Assembly (NCBI RefSeq): GCF_014805625.2
Contig: NW_023998415.1
Coordinates: 29,362,009-29,426,008, forward strand
DNA from: Glossina fuscipes
Taxonomy: Eukaryota > Arthropoda > Insecta > Diptera > Glossinidae
Length of the DNA stretch: 64,000 bases
Direction: 5' to 3'
Shown piece by piece: positions 1-13,315 of the stretch. The position numbers and the translations under genes were made by a program. The notes under the pieces were generated by a model that worked only from the letters and a program-made list of their open reading frames with translations, searched no databases and was not told the DNA's origin. Positions within the stretch are counted from its first letter, which is position 1. Each line of letters starts with the position of its first letter.

Positions 1-216
1 CTAATTACTTAGTGGTTGATTGCTCGACGTCCGGCTAGCTAACAATTTCGACGCTCACTATAGTGCTCAATCTCTTGAAATCAACACCAATATCAATATT
101 ACGCTAATTCGTCGCCGTCATCTTTACTATTATTATTATTATTTTTAGTTAAAAGTTAGTCTTAATTCAACTAATTCTCTTGAAAGTGTTCGAAATACGT
201 AAGGAATTCAATTTGG

Positions 217-253
<37 letters not shown>

Positions 254-615
254 GTGAAAGCGCATTTTTGCTGCACCAAAAAACTCAAGTGGCCATCATA
301 ATTAATTTTGTGAGTTTGTTTTCTTCGTAAGTTTTGCATGTTTCGCGACAAAATTACACAATCGACATTACAGTGAAATTTTATATAATCCAAATGTATA
401 TACATACATATATAAGAATTCAATAGAACTCAGTTTAAAATAGTGCTCAGAGTTTATGTGCGATTCGAATTATTGCCGCCACAATTGGAGCCTCAGTTTT
501 ATTTAAAATTTTCTAAGCAATTTCATTGAAAATCGCCAATTATTGGTTATGCAATTATTGTGAATCTTTGCATCTACGCATCGCATTCGATAATTTCTTT
601 GCAATCAGTATAACA
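1..615 (+). promoter_or_regulatory. Upstream region and probable 5' UTR of the gene at 616
   Basis: AT-rich sequence with no supported coding region before the ATG at 616. It contains a (TA)n tract at about 218-249. The reading frame of the following gene is open from 526 but has no ATG before 616, so the start codon is well determined. The transcription start cannot be placed from sequence alone, and further 5' exons may lie left of the window. Confidence 0.5.
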
Positions 616-3600
616 ATGGGCGATTTATTTGCGGGCATTGGTGATTTAGTGTTTACACTAGTCATTGGCTATATAGGTGCCATTGAATTTCTTTATGTGG
701 TACGTCATCTTTATCACTGGTCGTGCAATCATGACGATGAGTTAGGCATAAATGACGCCGAACATTTGGATCGTTTGCAAGAAAACATGCGGACTCAGCT
801 GATTGATGCAAGTAATAGAGAGGCCAATGCCGGAACTAATGCGATGAAAGACGGAGTCTTCTATAAGGATGGTTTTCGAATAGATCCAGGGCAAGAGGAT
901 ATAGACCGGCTAAGTGACGAGTATCGCAAGAAAGGAGAAAAAGATGAACATCGCAGAAAACTTGAAGAAGAGTTAGCGCGACAACAGAAAATAAAAGAGC
1001 AAACACAGAGAGAACTTGAAGAGGCCGAAGCTTTATTGGCACGACAGCAACGTGAAGATGCAGAAAATGCTCGAAAACTTAGCGAAGCGAAAAAGCTTAA
1101 GGAAGAAAAACAAGCAGAACAAGAAGCCATAGAAAATGATCGTAAACATAAGGAATTAGAAAAACGACGACAAGCAGAGCAGCAAAAGAAAGCCGAGGAA
1201 GAAGCACGTAAAAAAGAAGAGTTGGAACGACAAAAAGCGATAGAGTTGGAACAGCAGCGCCTACGAGATAAACTCGAGACCGAAGAGAATTTCAAAAGAC
1301 TCTTGGCAGCTGAAAAACAATATGAAAAAGATCAGGAACTGGCTGAAAAACAATTAACTCATGTTGGCAGTGATGAACCTAAAGAGGATGAACCTCACCT
1401 GAGTGGTGCATTAGCGAGAGAACATGGGGATGAGAAAAAAGAAGACGTGCTCTTAAAACAAATTCTAGAAGCTAAAGCTCTATTATCGGAAGAGTCTGAT
1501 GATAATGAAGAAGCTCAACGTCTTTTTCAAATCGAAAAGGATCGAGAATCGAGGCAAAAGCTTATAGATCACAACGCTTTGCTTTTTTTGGAAGCTGAAA
1601 AGGAAATGGCTGAGTTGCAAAAACAAATGTTGGAGGCAGTAGAAAAACGTGAATTTACACAAAATCTTGAAAGTGCGCCACAAACGCCAGTAATCGAAGA
1701 ACCATGCGTTAAGAAGATTATAAAGCCTCTTAATACAGATGATCCTTTTAAACCGTTAACGCAAACGGTAAAAACTCAGCTGTCCCAAACACAAGATACA
1801 CCATATTCCGCAACTCCAAAAGCGCTACATTTTCCAGGAATAGCTGATAATGCTTCCTCTGCAGAAGACAGCATAAGCCAACAACTACCAATAAGCGCTC
1901 AACCGTCGAAAGAAATAACCGCCGCTGGCATTGCCGAACAATTGCCATATTCAGATAGTGAACGTGAAAGGCCTGAAGGCGAAGACAATACTTCTCAACA
2001 AGAATATAGTGAGGAGTATTTACGTTCTCTCGACGGTATAAAACATAGACCCCTTGTGCGTGAGGATGGTTCAGGACGTCGAAGAGCATTTAAAAAACGT
2101 CGGTCTAGTGGCAGTTCAAACTCGTCTCGTGACTCTCGCACTTCGCGTGAAGAAGAGTTGAAAATGTTTACTTCTTTAGAGGAAGAAGAAATGAAAAACA
2201 AAGATGATAGCGATTTCACACCTATAAGGTACACAAGTGAACCTACTTTAAAAGTGAAAGGCCATCACAGGCGGCATAAACGCAGTCCAGTTAAGGATTC
2301 GAAAGCGAGTGAAGAGAGCTCAACTGGTTCTTTAGAGCGATTAGGCGAAGAGACAGTTGATCCGTGGGGTGAAGTAATGCAAGCGCCCTATAAAGAAACG
2401 GAATTTTGGAGAAGAGAGAAAGCATTTTCCATAGACGAAGAAGAAATTGATTTGGAACGACTCACTTCCAGCGGTGAACAAACCTTTGAGACTGCCACAA
2501 ATGTACCAAGCGCATCTTCGTTTGAGGATGCCACTCAAACACAGAATATAGAAGCTATAACCAATTTGCAAAAGCAAACCGGCAAATCAACAACGGTAAG
2601 TATTGAATGATTTCAAATTTTGGCAGTAAATTTTAAAATCACTTATCAATTTGCAGGATGACCGGCATATAGAATCTATTCAAGAAGATGCCACAGGAAA
2701 AGGCGAAAAAGCAAACGTAAGTTTGATATTTTTAAAGCTTTCAATGAGTTTTTATAATTTTACAAATATTATTAAATGCTATGCTTTTACGTTGCTATGA
2801 ACGCTTGACTTTCAATCTCCCAGGTAACGGAGGAAAGTTCATCTTCTCCTCAAACTTCTGCTTCCCCTGGCTTAAACCTAATTCCTCATGGCGTTGACAT
2901 GGAACCCTCAGCCACAACCGTAAGTCCCCCAACTATTAAAGTACAACCATCTTCTGATTTCGGCCCTTGGAGAGATGAACATGATTTGATTATGGAGGGC
3001 CTAAGCGATTTTTATGATTTTTCCGCTTCAGTTAATCCATCCCGTTCAAGATCAACTTCTAGAAATCCATCGGAGGCAAAATCACCCTGCCCTACACCAA
3101 AAGCTAATTCTCCAAGACCTAAAAATGTATCATTCGACTTCAATGCTGAAGGCGCCGGCAATTCGTCCATAGAGATCTACGACGATACAGATGCCAATAC
3201 CGAAATAACGCCAGAAAATATTTCAAATTTTCTTGAATCTCTTGACAAAATTCAAAAGGAATATGAAATAAAAACGCAGAGTGCAGAGTTCAGCAACATT
3301 CCCAATGATAATTTAGAACTAAAGATTGTACCTATCGTGAATAACATGGACGACAGTAATGAGAACGAAATCGGTTCCGACGATGTCAATTCTTTAGTTG
3401 AAAGTCTAAGAGCCCAACGTTGCAGATCACGGTCGAGATCGCGTTCGCCTCTACCTACAGCCGATAATATTCAACGAGGCCTAGAAACACGACGAAATAA
3501 ATTAATTAAACATAATGAAGAAATTAAAGAGAAACTTATAGAATCTCAAATGTTACCGAAGTCACAAGCTAGTCTTACAGAAGACGAGAGCTTTTCAAAG

Positions 3601-6600
3601 GAAAGCGTTAATCTTTTAGTACAATCGCTGCGCTCAGACAAAAGCAGATCAAGATCGCATTCCCCATTACCAACCGCTGACAATATACAACGTAGTTTGG
3701 AACATCGTCGAAATAAGCTTATCCAAAAAAATGACGAGTTTTATGAAGCGCTTATCGCAACAGAATCCAACATATCCCAAATTATTAACATGCCTTGTAT
3801 TTTAATTGAATCGGCCGAATCAGTAGACCGCGAAAACGAAAATTGTTCGTCGCCTCGTTCTGATACGAAGCCCACGATATCAGTAGAAATTACAGAAACG
3901 GCAACAGCCGTTAATCAGGACGATGAAGATTGCTCTCGCGAACAAATGGAGAATCTTATACAATCGTTACGCATCGGCAGGAGTCGATCACGATCTAGGA
4001 GCCCTCTTCCTCCCACAACAGCAGCTGTTGATATAATTGCTGAAAGGAACGAACAATATATCCCCGACAATATTGGTGATCGTTATAATTCCCGATCACG
4101 TACTCCATCACGATCATTATCTCCGGAGTTAGATATTAATAACACTTTAAATGAACAGCAACAACGTCTTTTAGATCAAGAGGCTCTCGAGAAACTTAAA
4201 AATGCTTCTGAAGAAATCGAACTTAAAATCTTGCCTCCTTTGAACTTTAGTAATAAAACCAATGAAGACTTAAGAAATGAAAATTTGGAACATACACCTA
4301 CTAATGAGGAAAAAGCCGTTTATCAATCCTCAACAACTCCAGATTATGATCGCACTCTGTCAGAAGAAGCAAGGGACGTAGAACGCATCAAGGCTGAAAT
4401 GTTGGCTAAAGGTTTTCGGCGTTCTACGTATGCAGGAGAATCAATGGACTTGGGTAGTGAATATGAATCATTACGGCGGGAAACAGCGCAATTTCGACGT
4501 TCTTTAAGTCCAACCCCTGAAGATCCTTTGGCATATTCCAGCGCGGCTGAAAAACGTAAAATTCAGGATATAATTTTGACTGAATTAATTGCGTCAGGCG
4601 ACAGTGACGAATCCTCTGCGTTAAAATTTGAATCAAATAAAACGGGAGCTATACCGAAAGTCTATGACGCGGATATATCAACAACAACAAGGTCTTTAGA
4701 TCAATATGAAAAATTGCGCCGTAGAAATGCTGAATTTCGACGTTCTGGAAGCAAAAGTCGTTCTCCTTTAGCCGAGGAGCAATTGCAAGGATTGGCTGCT
4801 ATTGAAGCGGAAGCAGCAATTAGAGAATTGAAAGATAAAATACTTGACGAAATTGGTGGCACATCTGAGAATTTTAAGGATTTTTCTCGTCATTTAAACG
4901 TTGATTTTTTTGATCATGATCGGAGAGCATCCGATTCAGCTATTATACAGAAGCCTGATCTAATGATTCAACTGCAAGATCACGATCCAGATCTTTTTAT
5001 GGATCCCGAGGAATACCACCATTTTCGAAGATTTTCATTGTACCAGGATGAACAGCCAACAGAGGATTATCCTAGTGATGAATACGTATACATTCAACAA
5101 GTGGAGATTCGAACGCAGAGCGGTTCTAGAACGTGGATTAGCGAGGACTATTATGGTGAAGAGATAGGTACGTTTGATGTCAACAATATTGAACCACCAA
5201 GCGATTACGGCGGAGAAAAAAAACTCCTGAAGTTGCAAGCAAACAAAGATCTTAAGGTTTCTGAACTTAATTCTGAAGATAATATAAATGAAGTTGAGTT
5301 GAAGCGTGACATCCAATCTGAAAATGTTTTTCACGACGATTATGAAGAAGATGACACAAATGGCAGCGAAGACGAAAGACAAACTGTTGTCGAAGTTGAA
5401 GATGAAATTGACGAGGACATATCAGATTTTAACGATCGTGGGCCAGCTGAAGAGTCCCATCATGAACAATCTGAATGCGAAGAGGCCGAAAGAGAGATGG
5501 ATCGCTACGCAAACAGGGACGCTCGCGATTGGGAGGCGGTGGTCAATGTAGATGATATTCTGTTAAATGCCAGAGAAGAAGAAAGTGGAGCAGTTGGCGA
5601 TAATAGTAGCGCTCAGTCGTATGACTCAGACTCTGTCACAATTGATCAAATTTATGACGAAGCTGTGAAAAATCGGAAACAATCCGGCATATTGCGTGAC
5701 TACGACACAATCTTACAAGAAATGTCCAATAATTTTATGAGAAACACTGACGATGACAATGACGAGGACGTCTTACCAGCTAATATTTGTGGAATGGAAA
5801 AACCAAAGGATATTGAATGTAAACTCAACCCAACGGACAAAGATTGTAGACAACTAGACGTACATTACTTGGATAACGTTTTACACTCTGCGCGATCGCG
5901 CTATGGTTATAATCCATTACTCGGGACTACCAAATCTCACAGCAATGAAGTGGATGACGGTATAAATTACACGCCGAAAAAAGAATACAATTGGCGTAAA
6001 AATTTCAAATTGGACGATGATATCGATTCGAAAGCAAACGACGACACTATAAGACACACATCGCCAGAAAATGAAAACCAGATTGTAGAAAAAAATCAAC
6101 GAAATGAAACTGAAGAGAAGCAATCCGATATGAAGCCATTAGATTGCGAGGAAAAAAACGTGTGCGATTTTAATCAAAGTTCAGAAAAAGAATTACATTT
6201 CGGAAATGGTGCGGTACAAGAGGAAAAATGTAAAGATTCGGAGGCGAAAGCGATTAGGCCCTACGTTGACCAGGAGCCAGAAAAACCCAAACAAAAGAAG
6301 AAAACAAAAAAAAAATCATGTAAGGACACGAAGACTATCGCTGAAATTCTTAATATGGATGAAGACGATTCGGAATATCAGGTCACTTACAGTAGACGCA
6401 GCAGTAGTATTCAATTGGAAACTGACTCACCGAAGCGGAAATCTCGTTCGCGTCGTAGTTCAAAGAGTAGTCTCTCTAACGATACTCCTGCCAGTCCATT
6501 CTCGCCCCGAGGTAGTATTGGCTATGACTTTGACGATGCAACAAACGAGACTATGGAAAACAAAGCAGCTACTAAGAGTAAAAAGACCAAAAAACGTAAG

Positions 6601-6894
6601 AAAGTTAAGGATATCTTTAACGAAACAATGGAAAGTCATGCGGAACACAATGATGAATTGCCAAAAGAGGAAATTCCAATTGCAAATGAAACGGAAGAAT
6701 CGCACGCGAATGAAAACCCTTTAATTGATTGCCCAATCGATAAAACAACGAATGACTGGAATGAAGAAAATGCAATTGAAACTACGGTGGCTACTGTCGC
6801 TGAATCAGAAAATCTATCCAACACGAATGCACGTCGTAATGCGCTTGATACCCTGGATATACTGAAGGATGCAAATTTCTATCCTCTCTTCTAA
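616..6894 (+). CDS. Large membrane-anchored coiled-coil protein with Arg-Ser repeat modules, unrecognised
   Basis: Three exons: 616-2595, 2657-2716 and 2824-6894 (stop TAA). Both introns (61 and 107 nt) have GT..AG ends and are phase 0, giving about 2036 residues. The start is the first ATG in the open frame, in good context (AACAATGG). Residues about 10-30 form one hydrophobic segment (TLVIGYIGAIEFLYVV) near the N-terminus, so the protein is probably a signal-anchored membrane protein. Residues about 95-290 are a Lys/Glu/Gln-rich single-helix or coiled-coil region. The rest looks disordered. It has three Arg-Ser modules near residues 869-910, 942-990 and 1055-1092, two copies of an LRR..(A/T)(Q/E)FRRS motif near 1225 and 1306, a strongly acidic stretch about 1480-1620, and Lys-rich clusters near the C-terminus. 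I do not recognise the family. A scaffold tethered to a membrane is an inference. The gene structure is secure and the function is unknown. Confidence 0.85.
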
Positions 6895-7440
6895 CTCGAC
6901 CGTACAAGTAACTTTGATTGTCTCATAGAGTGTCGTGTTCACGTTTTTCGTTCGAAGTTGTAATAACAGTTCCTAGTCAGTTTCGTTAAAATTTCTCTTC
7001 ACCACATGAATAACAAAAATTTTTCTCCTCATAACGTTCTTTGTTTAGAATTTTCTTTGTATATTTATACGTATGTCAATTTGTTTATAAGCTTCTTTTA
7101 ATTATTTTTTCAAATTTTTTTTTATTTATTTATTTACTTTTTTTTTTTTTTACTTTTTTTTTATAGACATGATCATGAAACTCACTGTAGCAAATGCACA
7201 AATATTCCTGTCCCATCCCGTCCGCAAAACGCGTCGCATTCGCAGCAAACACCAAACAATACATTGTGATGATATGCAAATGGCTCTCTTGCTCTCTTTC
7301 TCTCTCTCTATATATATGTATATATATATATATAAATATATATCTGCTCACATAATCACACATACACGCACACATGCATCTAGATCAAGGTATTTTACTC
7401 TTGTATGAGTAGATGCACAAAACATCAAATAAAGTAAAAA
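6895..7440 (+). other. 3' UTR of the large coiled-coil gene
   Basis: The stop codon at 6892-6894 is followed by T-rich, non-coding sequence with a CT/TA microsatellite around 7290-7345. A canonical AATAAA at 7428-7433 is a plausible polyadenylation signal; the exact cleavage site is not determinable here. Short frames in this stretch are low-complexity and are not supported as genes. Confidence 0.5.
7428..7433 (+). terminator. Candidate poly(A) signal AATAAA
   Basis: AATAAA lies about 530 nt after the stop codon of the upstream gene and is the first clean canonical hexamer in its 3' flank. AT-richness makes chance matches common, so this is only a candidate. Confidence 0.35.
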
Positions 7441-9749
7441 TACACAGCAGACAACAGAGAGTGATGTGGTCACTATTGTATGAATCCTTCTCACACGCAA
7501 ACATACCCATACGAAATGTAACAGACAACAGCAACAAGTTGATTACTTAGTTTTATTAATTAGAGATAAATACATTAAATGAAACGAAAGCAAATATTGT
7601 GTTTAATATTGATTCCTAACTAAGGCGAAGAGGTTACATTAAATATATATATATATATATATGTAAAAAAAAAACGCACTATGGATATTTAACATCCAAA
7701 TCTATAGAGTCCTTTCGTAAAATATTTTTATATTGCTTTGGTAAATACTTGAACTTTGTATTAAGCAAAACACAATCGAATTTTTTTTTTTACCCCTTCT
7801 TCAGTTCTTCATTTATTGTAGGAGTAAGGATGCGATTAAAAACGGCATCACCAAGTTCATATCGATTCATGCACGGAATTAATTTACATGATAAGTCACA
7901 AGCGAAATGAGAAAATTAATGCATAAGTGTTCAATTAATTCTGAATCATTTTACCGAAATACATGCAAATGAATATAATTTTTTGCCTCATAATTCAAAT
8001 AGTAAGGTGACTTCATATTTATGACGTGTACTTCTTTATTTTGCGATGATATTTAAACTTTTTCTATTTATTTTTTTTAATTTTATACGAGAAGAATTAT
8101 AAATACAAAAAGTTATTAAGCTGTGTAGCGAAAATATTTTAATATTGTTGGTGCCCTAATGTATGCTATATTTTATAATAATTTTGAGAATTTTGCGCAC
8201 ACCACACAAAATCGTATATCTATATATGTAAGTTATGGAATCGTGCCATGCGCCAAAGTGTTATTGACTTGAGTCAGCATAACAGAAATGCTTCACACAC
8301 TTACCGTACGTAATGAAGGAAAAAAAATTCAATTCTTTAAAGTAACTAAGTATATTTTAAAATCGACGATATTATTTATGAGGAAAATCTTTTCATATGT
8401 ATATCATAAACATTTCAGAATCCATATTACTCGACATGCCTTAAATGCGTAGTAAAATAAATAAATACATAAAAAATTTTCATGCGATTCTATATAGAAT
8501 TCTTAGCAATGCGTCATAACTCATAGCTAAGATTCATGACTTGGTCATGTGTCAAAATCAAACCTCATCACCTTCATAACCTTTGCTTCTTCTTGAAGCA
8601 TCTTTCCTTTTGTTTCTACAGACTCGATGACGTGATCTAACGTCAAATATCTAATCTAATGAGCAAAATTTATTCGAATAAATGCGTTTGCCGTTGTACT
8701 ATCTCTAATGCTCCCGATTGAAAACTTTTCGATAACCATTAGAGAGTAGTAATGCGGTTCCTTAAAATGCAATATTATCTTATAATTTTTGTCACGTTTT
8801 TATACTCACACTTACTTGAAACGTGAAGGTATATTCATTTCGTCAAAGCGTTGACAACTCGCACAAGGAAACTTCAAAGAGCCTGTAAAGTAAATATATA
8901 TATTTGGGGCGATTTAAGGATGTTTCTCTGTTATGTTTGTTGTACTCGTAGCGTACACTCTCGTAGCTGCACAAACATTACGACATCAACTTTAAACTTC
9001 GCAAAAGTATTTACATTTCTTGTAGGCAAATTGGTATTGGAAATGGAGGAAATTTGCCAAAACTCAAGGTCATTGTACAACATAAATTAAGAGCGTCTCA
9101 GCTTTCAAATGCAAGCAAAAAAAAAATATAAACGATCCGGAAAATCGGCAGCCCGAACATTGCCCTATTACAGGGTATACGACAAGCAGCGTATAGCTTG
9201 CACAACAAGCAAGTTGGTTTACAAAAAAAAGAAGTTAAACACAATCCTGCCACGCCCGTAGAAATACCGAATACATTTAAAGTAACTATACAGTTCAGAT
9301 ACCATCAACCGTAAAGATTAGAAGTAAAACAGAAATTTCTTCAAAATTGTAACTGGAAACTGGAAACTCGAAACTAGATATTTTAAACGTGCTTTTCCGA
9401 AACCAAATTTTTCGAGGTTACTATACAACTATACAGCCCTTCAAGTTTAATTGCAGCCGCAAAATAAGGCTCAGTAAAGAGCAGCAATCGATTTCTTATA
9501 GTGGACAGCGAGCTTTTCAAAAAAAAATAAAAAATTTCAAATCAATGCCATTTTTTTAAATCAATTGAAAAACGAATGGATCATTAGAATTTTAATTAAA
9601 TTAGATTAGAAGAATCATTAGATTTTGTATCGTATTTTCAAAAAATTTTTGGTTTGCTATGCTAGATGCAAACATGTGACGTATAACAGATAAGAGCAAT
9701 ACGACCATTAACTGTCTTTCACTTCGCTGACCACAGTTATTCATAAATA

Positions 9750-10040
9750 TCTATAAACATATATATATAACGATTTTTCAAAAGAAGACGTTATATATGG
9801 GAAATAGTCGAAAAAGTGGTCCGATCCAAACCATTTCGAATAGGGTTCGTCCTTGAGTCAAAGAACGTCGATGTAACCAAATGCATCAAATTATCTCAAA
9901 AATTGCTTCCTGTAGTTCGAGCAAAGGAGTACAAGGCGAAGAGACGGATAGACAAGGATTGACCGATTCAGAAAGTCATTCGGTATCGATCAGTATAATA
10001 ATAGTTACACATATGCCATTATCAAGCGTATATACGGCAT
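9750..10040 (+). repeat. Dispersed repeat family A, partial copy
   Basis: It shares the family core: a segment like GTCGAAAAAGTGGTCCGATCC, then ACCATTTCGAATAGGGTTCG, then a CAAATTATCTCAAAAATTGC block, a GACGGATAGACAAGGATTGA block and TATCGATCAGTATAATAATA. The same blocks occur in the same order at about 13000, 24117, 26980 and 35100. It has no coding capacity. Confidence 0.6.
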
Positions 10041-11739
10041 TGTTTTCAAAGACATGCAATGCTGTCTCCATTTTTGTTCTTAGAATGTAAACTAAAAGAA
10101 ATTGTTTTTGTACTTTAACACTTGTACTTTGATATGTGAAAATTGGCAAATAATTAATCGAATCTGTTTATTTCATTGTTTTCGTGAGAAAAATATTCTA
10201 ATTTTTATGGGGCACAACGACGGGTATTATTTCTTAAGAAGTCATGTCAGTTTTTATGATTATTTTCTTGAAAGTTTTAAAAAACCGATCTTTTCATTTC
10301 TGGCAATATATTTATGTGTTTTACTTATATATATATATATGTATATGTATCTTATGTAGAATAGGAAGTGAATTGCTATGGAGGCATTCGTACTGAAAAC
10401 AAGTTACGTACACATTATAACTATATATAATACGTTTGTATATAGGATTTTCTGTGTTTTATTTTCAACTTGAAATGAATCAATAATGACTGTCACTTTT
10501 TTTCATGTTTTTTTGTCAATTTGCCAAAAAAATAAAAAATAAAAATAAAAAAAAAAATACTCTAGAAAATCTGCTGTCACTGCACTGCTTTCCAACTGTG
10601 ATGGTATGGAGTGAGGGTAACGGAACCATCATCTTTTTACAGTTCTGACAACAACAGACATTGAAAACACAAAAGTGTGTCAAAGTGTATAAATAAATAT
10701 ATTGTAGATTAGTATATAACATACATACACAATAAATCCACATATTATTAATTTTAAATCTCAGGTTCGCATACAAGCACCAACTAGCGTACAGCGATAA
10801 TTACATATTTCTTCTTTTTCCCAATCATTTTACAACTTTTCAGAACAAATTTTCCATAAATACTTTGGTTTGATCACTTCTGGTCCCGGAATATATTTCT
10901 TTTTCTTAACTTATGGCATGCAGCATAGCAGCAGTAGCGTCCATGCAACAAGAATTAATTCTTAAGCTAATCATCTTAGTATATTTAGTATAAACTAAAG
11001 AGAAACGGGTAAGAAAACTACATTCAAGTTGGGGCTAATCCTCATTACCTCAGTCACCTGAATAATTGCAAGACAGTTGGATTAACTGAACATGATGTTC
11101 AAGGGTCAATGTGCGCCACGTGCTTTTAGCAAGCCCTGTTAGATTCTTATGTAAAATCTTAGGACCAATACCTGCTAGCAAGCATTTAAAATATTTTTAA
11201 TTTTGTATTTATTCGGTTAGTGTGGACTTATTTGGATTTAAATGGATTTCTTTGTTAATTTCTTGCATTTTAAAATTTTCATAAATAGTTTTCAGATCTG
11301 TGAAAAGAAAAATGAACGAATGTAAATAAATTCGCTGAAAATATTATGCTAATCAGGAACATACAAAACTTAAGGTCTTCTCTTGTATTTTCTATACTAG
11401 GCGAGAGTTCTCTGTTATACATATCTACCATTAACGCTAGAAATATTTCACAAATTTATTATCCATTATTATCCAGTAGAAGAAATAAGAAAGCCATAGA
11501 AGGATTTAATGCTTAGAACTAATAACATAATCTATGTATCAGTACATCTATCCTTTGTCGATTATCTCAATTGAAATTTCTAGGAATATAGGTAGAAATG
11601 GATTTACATCGTTACTCATTCGAATTCCACTGACAAGATATGAAAAATGATGAGATGAGATTTGCAGACAAATCGGTTCGCAATTGTTAAACATTAAAGA
11701 GAACAAAATAAAAACAGTGCAGCAGCCCACGATTGATCA

Positions 11740-11965
11740 TTAAATACCCTATACCGTCCTATCAGTTGTTCGTATAAAGACATTTCAGCGATTTTGCGTT
11801 TGCCGTTTGTAGGATGAACACAAAAAAAACTAGACTGACGGACACATAAGCCTAAATCAATTCAGCAAATGATTCTGAATCGATCAGTATACTAAAAGAT
11901 GAGTCTATCTCAAGTCCATCTGGAATATTATACACATCCACAAGGTGATCCATGGTAATTTAAAA
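11740..11965 (+). repeat. Dispersed repeat family A, rearranged copy
   Basis: It begins with the family's left end (TTAAATACCCTATACCGTCCTA), lacks much of the middle, and continues with the right half (GACTGACGGACACATAAGCC, GAATCGATCAGTATACTAAA, AGTCTATCTCAAGTCCATCT) and a degraded CCACAAGGTG palindrome. It is therefore an internally deleted member. Confidence 0.5.
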
Positions 11966-12276
11966 TATAAAATTTCAAAAGATTATCTTTAAAAGCTTAT
12001 CCTAGAATAAAAAAAAAAAAAAAAAATGTAGTATAAATGCTTCGTAAGGTCATTTACAATACAAATTTGATGCAAAACTAATTTCAGTCGCATAATTGGC
12101 GTAACAACGACTCACGCGATTCGACAACGAGTGATGTCGTTTTCTTTTATTTCTGTTAGCGTTACTGATGGGTATCCAAAATTCTTATCAAGAGAATTGT
12201 AGCTTTATAGCATATTTGTTATTGTGTATGTTATTTCTTTTTTATGGTCTGGTCTGCTTACGTGCGTATACATATA

Positions 12277-12311
<35 letters not shown>

Positions 12312-12989
12312 ATGATTATATTTAATTACTTTTGGTCGTGTGCAAACGATTTATGATTGAATGTGAATGAGTTGAGCGATTTTTTTCTTTTAGTTTCTTT
12401 TTTAATATTTCTATAAATAACCGACTTTTTTAATTAAATCGAATGTAAATAATACCCAATGAAATTAATTTAGAATCATTTTATAAAAACTATTATTGAT
12501 TATATGTTATAACCAAAAATTAATTATCGCTTGTTATTACTATTATTCCCTTTCTTCCTTCTTTCTTTCTTGGCTTTGTTTTCGGTACATCTCGATGCTT
12601 GTATAGAATCTTTTAAGTAAATTCTGTCAAAATCCCTTTTGAAACGAAATTAGAAAAGATACGATATCCGAGAATGGACTGAATTGAAAAAAACAAATTC
12701 CGTTTGCTAAAGTGTATGGCACAAGTCATCATAAGCAAAAAAAAAAAAAAAAAAAAAAAAAAATACCAAAAAGAAAAAAAAAATTTTTATAAAATTTATT
12801 TTCAATTCCATCTTAGATAAATTATTTATTATTATTTACAAAATCTCTATAAGAAACTTATTATACCTGTCTGTCTAACTTTAAGGGAAGGGAATGTTTG
12901 AAGTAATTCAGCAGAGATTATAGGTACGTTTACTTTTTCCTTAATCGTAGAGGTTTAATTAAAAGTAAAGTAAAAACGCAATAGTAAGG

Positions 12990-13315
12990 CACGATGCACA
13001 CTACATCATCCTACAATTTTCCATATATCGATCTTTCAAAGTAAAACGTCATATGGAAAATGGCCGAAAAAGTGGTCCGATCCGAAGGCGAAAACACTGC
13101 CAGCCAAGTCAGTGTACCAAATTTGATCAAAATATCTCCAAAATTGCACCCTTTAGATTGAATATAAGAAAAAAAAAGGCAAGCAGAACGACGGACAGAT
13201 TTGGACTGCAGAATTATTTACCGAATCAATTGGTATAATAAAAGTCGGGTCTACTTTAAATCCTTGTGGGATGTTACGTATGCCCTATAGCACAAGTGGT
13301 GTATAGGGTATAATA
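12990..13315 (+). repeat. Dispersed repeat family A, nearly full-length copy
   Basis: It contains the left block (CATATATCGATCTTTCAAAG), the core GGCCGAAAAAGTGGTCCGAT, the ATCAAAATATCTCCAAAATT block, the CGGACAG block, the GGTATAATAAAAGTCGGGTC block, and a right end GCACAAGTGGTGTATAGGGT followed by ATAATA. The right end is complementary to the left-end TACCCTACACCA seen in other copies, so the element has inverted ends. Confidence 0.6.

Noticed and set aside
861..1295. Minus-strand 144-codon Ser/Cys-rich frame
   Set aside because: It is the shadow of the Lys/Glu-rich coiled coil on the plus strand.
6206..6724. Plus-strand 172-codon Lys/Arg-rich frame
   Set aside because: It is a frame-shifted reading of the third exon of the large coiled-coil gene, whose own frame is open throughout.
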